The notes beneath the pieces were generated by a model. The model did not search any database, was not told the DNA's origin, and worked only from the letters and a program-made list of their open reading frames with translations. From contig NW_025062479.1 in the NCBI RefSeq assembly GCF_000002995.4, positions 9,043,721 through 9,107,720 of the forward strand: a stretch of DNA of 64,000 nt. The letters run 5' to 3'. The stretch is from Brugia malayi. Its lineage: Eukaryota > Nematoda > Chromadorea > Rhabditida > Onchocercidae. Of the stretch, positions 62,883-64,000 are shown piece after piece. Each line of letters opens with the position of its first letter. Position 1 is the stretch's first letter. Both the position numbers and the translations under genes were made by a program.

Positions 62883-64000
62883 GTTACCCAACATCCTAAA
62901 ACTATAAAGTCAACTTTCGCTTTTTCGATATTGAACATATACAGCAGAAAAAAGGGGCAAAGTAATACGAACTGAGATACTTCAAAGCAATCCGGAAAAA
63001 GTTTTCCAATGAATGAAATTGAACTTGAAAACTGTAGCATTAAATAAATTTGTTGTTTTCTTGTGCGGAAGTTTTAAAAAATGCTCGGAAACAAAAGATC
63101 ACTGCTTAATCCCTTTCAAGGTTCGATAAACATAATGAATGATTTAAGAGAAGTTGCTACGTCTTGATATTCTACACTGTTTGGTTTCACATAAGAAATC
63201 CTTATCTTTAATCCAAGACGAAATGTACGGCATTCGACAAAAAAGTTCTCAATTATAAAAAATAAATTATTCGGTTTGCGCACTTAACATCACCATAATT
63301 TACAGAGTGAATGAATAATTTTTACCTTCAGAATTAATTCCGACAGGAAGGAAATGTGAAAGTGACATGCCATACATATATATGGATGTATTTATTTCTT
63401 TATCTTTATAAACATTGCTTGTACCATTAGTTTCAAACATCGAAAATAAACCATTTGGTTTCAGAACTCGATATATCTCTTTCAAGCACTGAATCATGGA
63501 ATAGAATAAGTTCTCTTTCTTCTATTTGTCGATGAACCTTTATACTTTATTTAAGAATCTATCCATACGTATAAACTGTTGTTAAAAAGAAATGTCAGCA
63601 AAATGAAAGAAAATGATCTTACGCGATCAGGTCTCATTTGGTTATGGCAAGCGCCGAACATCATCACCCAATCAAACTTCTCCGTCCACTCATTCTTCAT
63701 CATCTGACTATTTATTTGCATGTACGATACATTATCGAGGCCAGCATTAGCTTCATCTCTTTTCTTGTTTGCTCCAATAACAGCTTCGAGTGACGTATCA
63801 ATTCCAGTGAAAAAGCATTTTGGGTAATGACTCCCTAAGAACTATTAGCAGTTAGTTCCTAACGTTAGGAAATAACAACGTATCACGAATAGATTAAGCA
63901 TATGGTCTTCACAGCACTGTTGATTCTGGAGATGGAAAAATGTACCTAATTCTGCAATATGCATTCCTCGACCACAACCTACATGGAGAACATGAATTCC
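62488..64000 (-). CDS. class I SAM-dependent methyltransferase (partial, 5' end outside window)
   Basis: Four visible minus-strand exons encode the last 189 aa: 64000-63946 (continues beyond the window), 63834-63623, 63488-63326, 62627-62488. Motif I is VLHVGCGRGMHIAEL; the acidic post-I residue sits in FTGIDTSLEAV; motif II is in FDWVMMFGACHN; then the post-motif LKEIYRVLKPNGLFSMFE and a C-terminal LDTMWGREKAKQLLGDAGFE. This is the small-molecule methyltransferase fold; the SHYPKCFF and MWGREKAKQLL segments resemble an uncharacterised nematode methyltransferase group related to Rv2258c. The substrate is unknown. The first 100-150 residues should lie just beyond 64000. A (TA)n tract lies in the last intron. 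Confidence 0.88.
62847..62879. repeat. (TA)n microsatellite
   Basis: About 16 TA units in the last intron of the methyltransferase gene. Confidence 0.95.

Overview
The window is AT-rich eukaryotic DNA. It is full of short multi-exon genes with GT/AG introns, homopolymer tracts and (TA)n microsatellites. Gene content points to a nematode: an OSGIN/osgn-1 flavoprotein, SIAH with a long N-terminus, a small secreted Cys-rich protein and several secreted orphans, an H4 with Cys at position 73 as I recall for Caenorhabditis, and likely spliced-leader acceptors just before some start codons (siah-1, SDR). The AT content and long introns suggest a clade III/filarial-type worm, but that is inference. 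I saw no bacterial operon, CRISPR array, tRNA, rRNA or transposase.

Layout, left to right. 1-4.8 kb: mostly non-coding, with two candidate minus-strand exons. 4870-7803 (+): nine-exon OSGIN-like flavoprotein, lying between two nearly identical 254-bp inverted repeats (3811-4064 and 11053-11306). 7.8-12.9 kb: no gene found. 12979-13827 (+): small single-pass Cys-rich membrane protein. 15057-16890 (+): orphan secreted protein. 17424-20503 (-): GPKOW spliceosomal protein. 22172-23362 (+): eIF1A with a long acidic tail. 23.4-30.1 kb: sparse, with a 49-codon membrane microprotein (26014-26163) and pieces of a candidate minus-strand secreted gene. 30143-38670 (+): large Ser/Thr-rich secreted orphan with a Cys-rich C-terminus. 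40347-41198 (+): small secreted Cys-rich orphan. 41.2-45.5 kb: no convincing gene. 45479-45877 (-): intron-containing histone H4. 46936-50528 (+): TBC1D13 RabGAP. 51927-53960 (+): SIAH E3 ligase. 55201-56123 (-): FAHD1. 57545-61660 (-): WWOX/retinol-dehydrogenase-like SDR. 62488 to beyond 64000 (-): SAM-dependent methyltransferase, cut by the window end.

The conserved genes are unrelated housekeeping functions (splicing, translation initiation, chromatin, Rab cycling, ubiquitination, organic-acid metabolism) and do not form one pathway. The plus-strand orphans at 13-17 kb and 30-41 kb all encode secreted or membrane proteins and are probably nematode-specific. The most unusual structural signal is recurrent: at least five places carry a short direct duplication that includes or touches an exon edge or a splice site (osgn-1 exon 6, the 15-kb orphan exon 2 and exon 4 donor, the 40-kb orphan exon 3 acceptor, and the TBC1D13 last exon). 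All exon models were built by hand from reading frame, GT/AG sites and phase; each multi-exon model closes in frame, but none was checked against transcripts.
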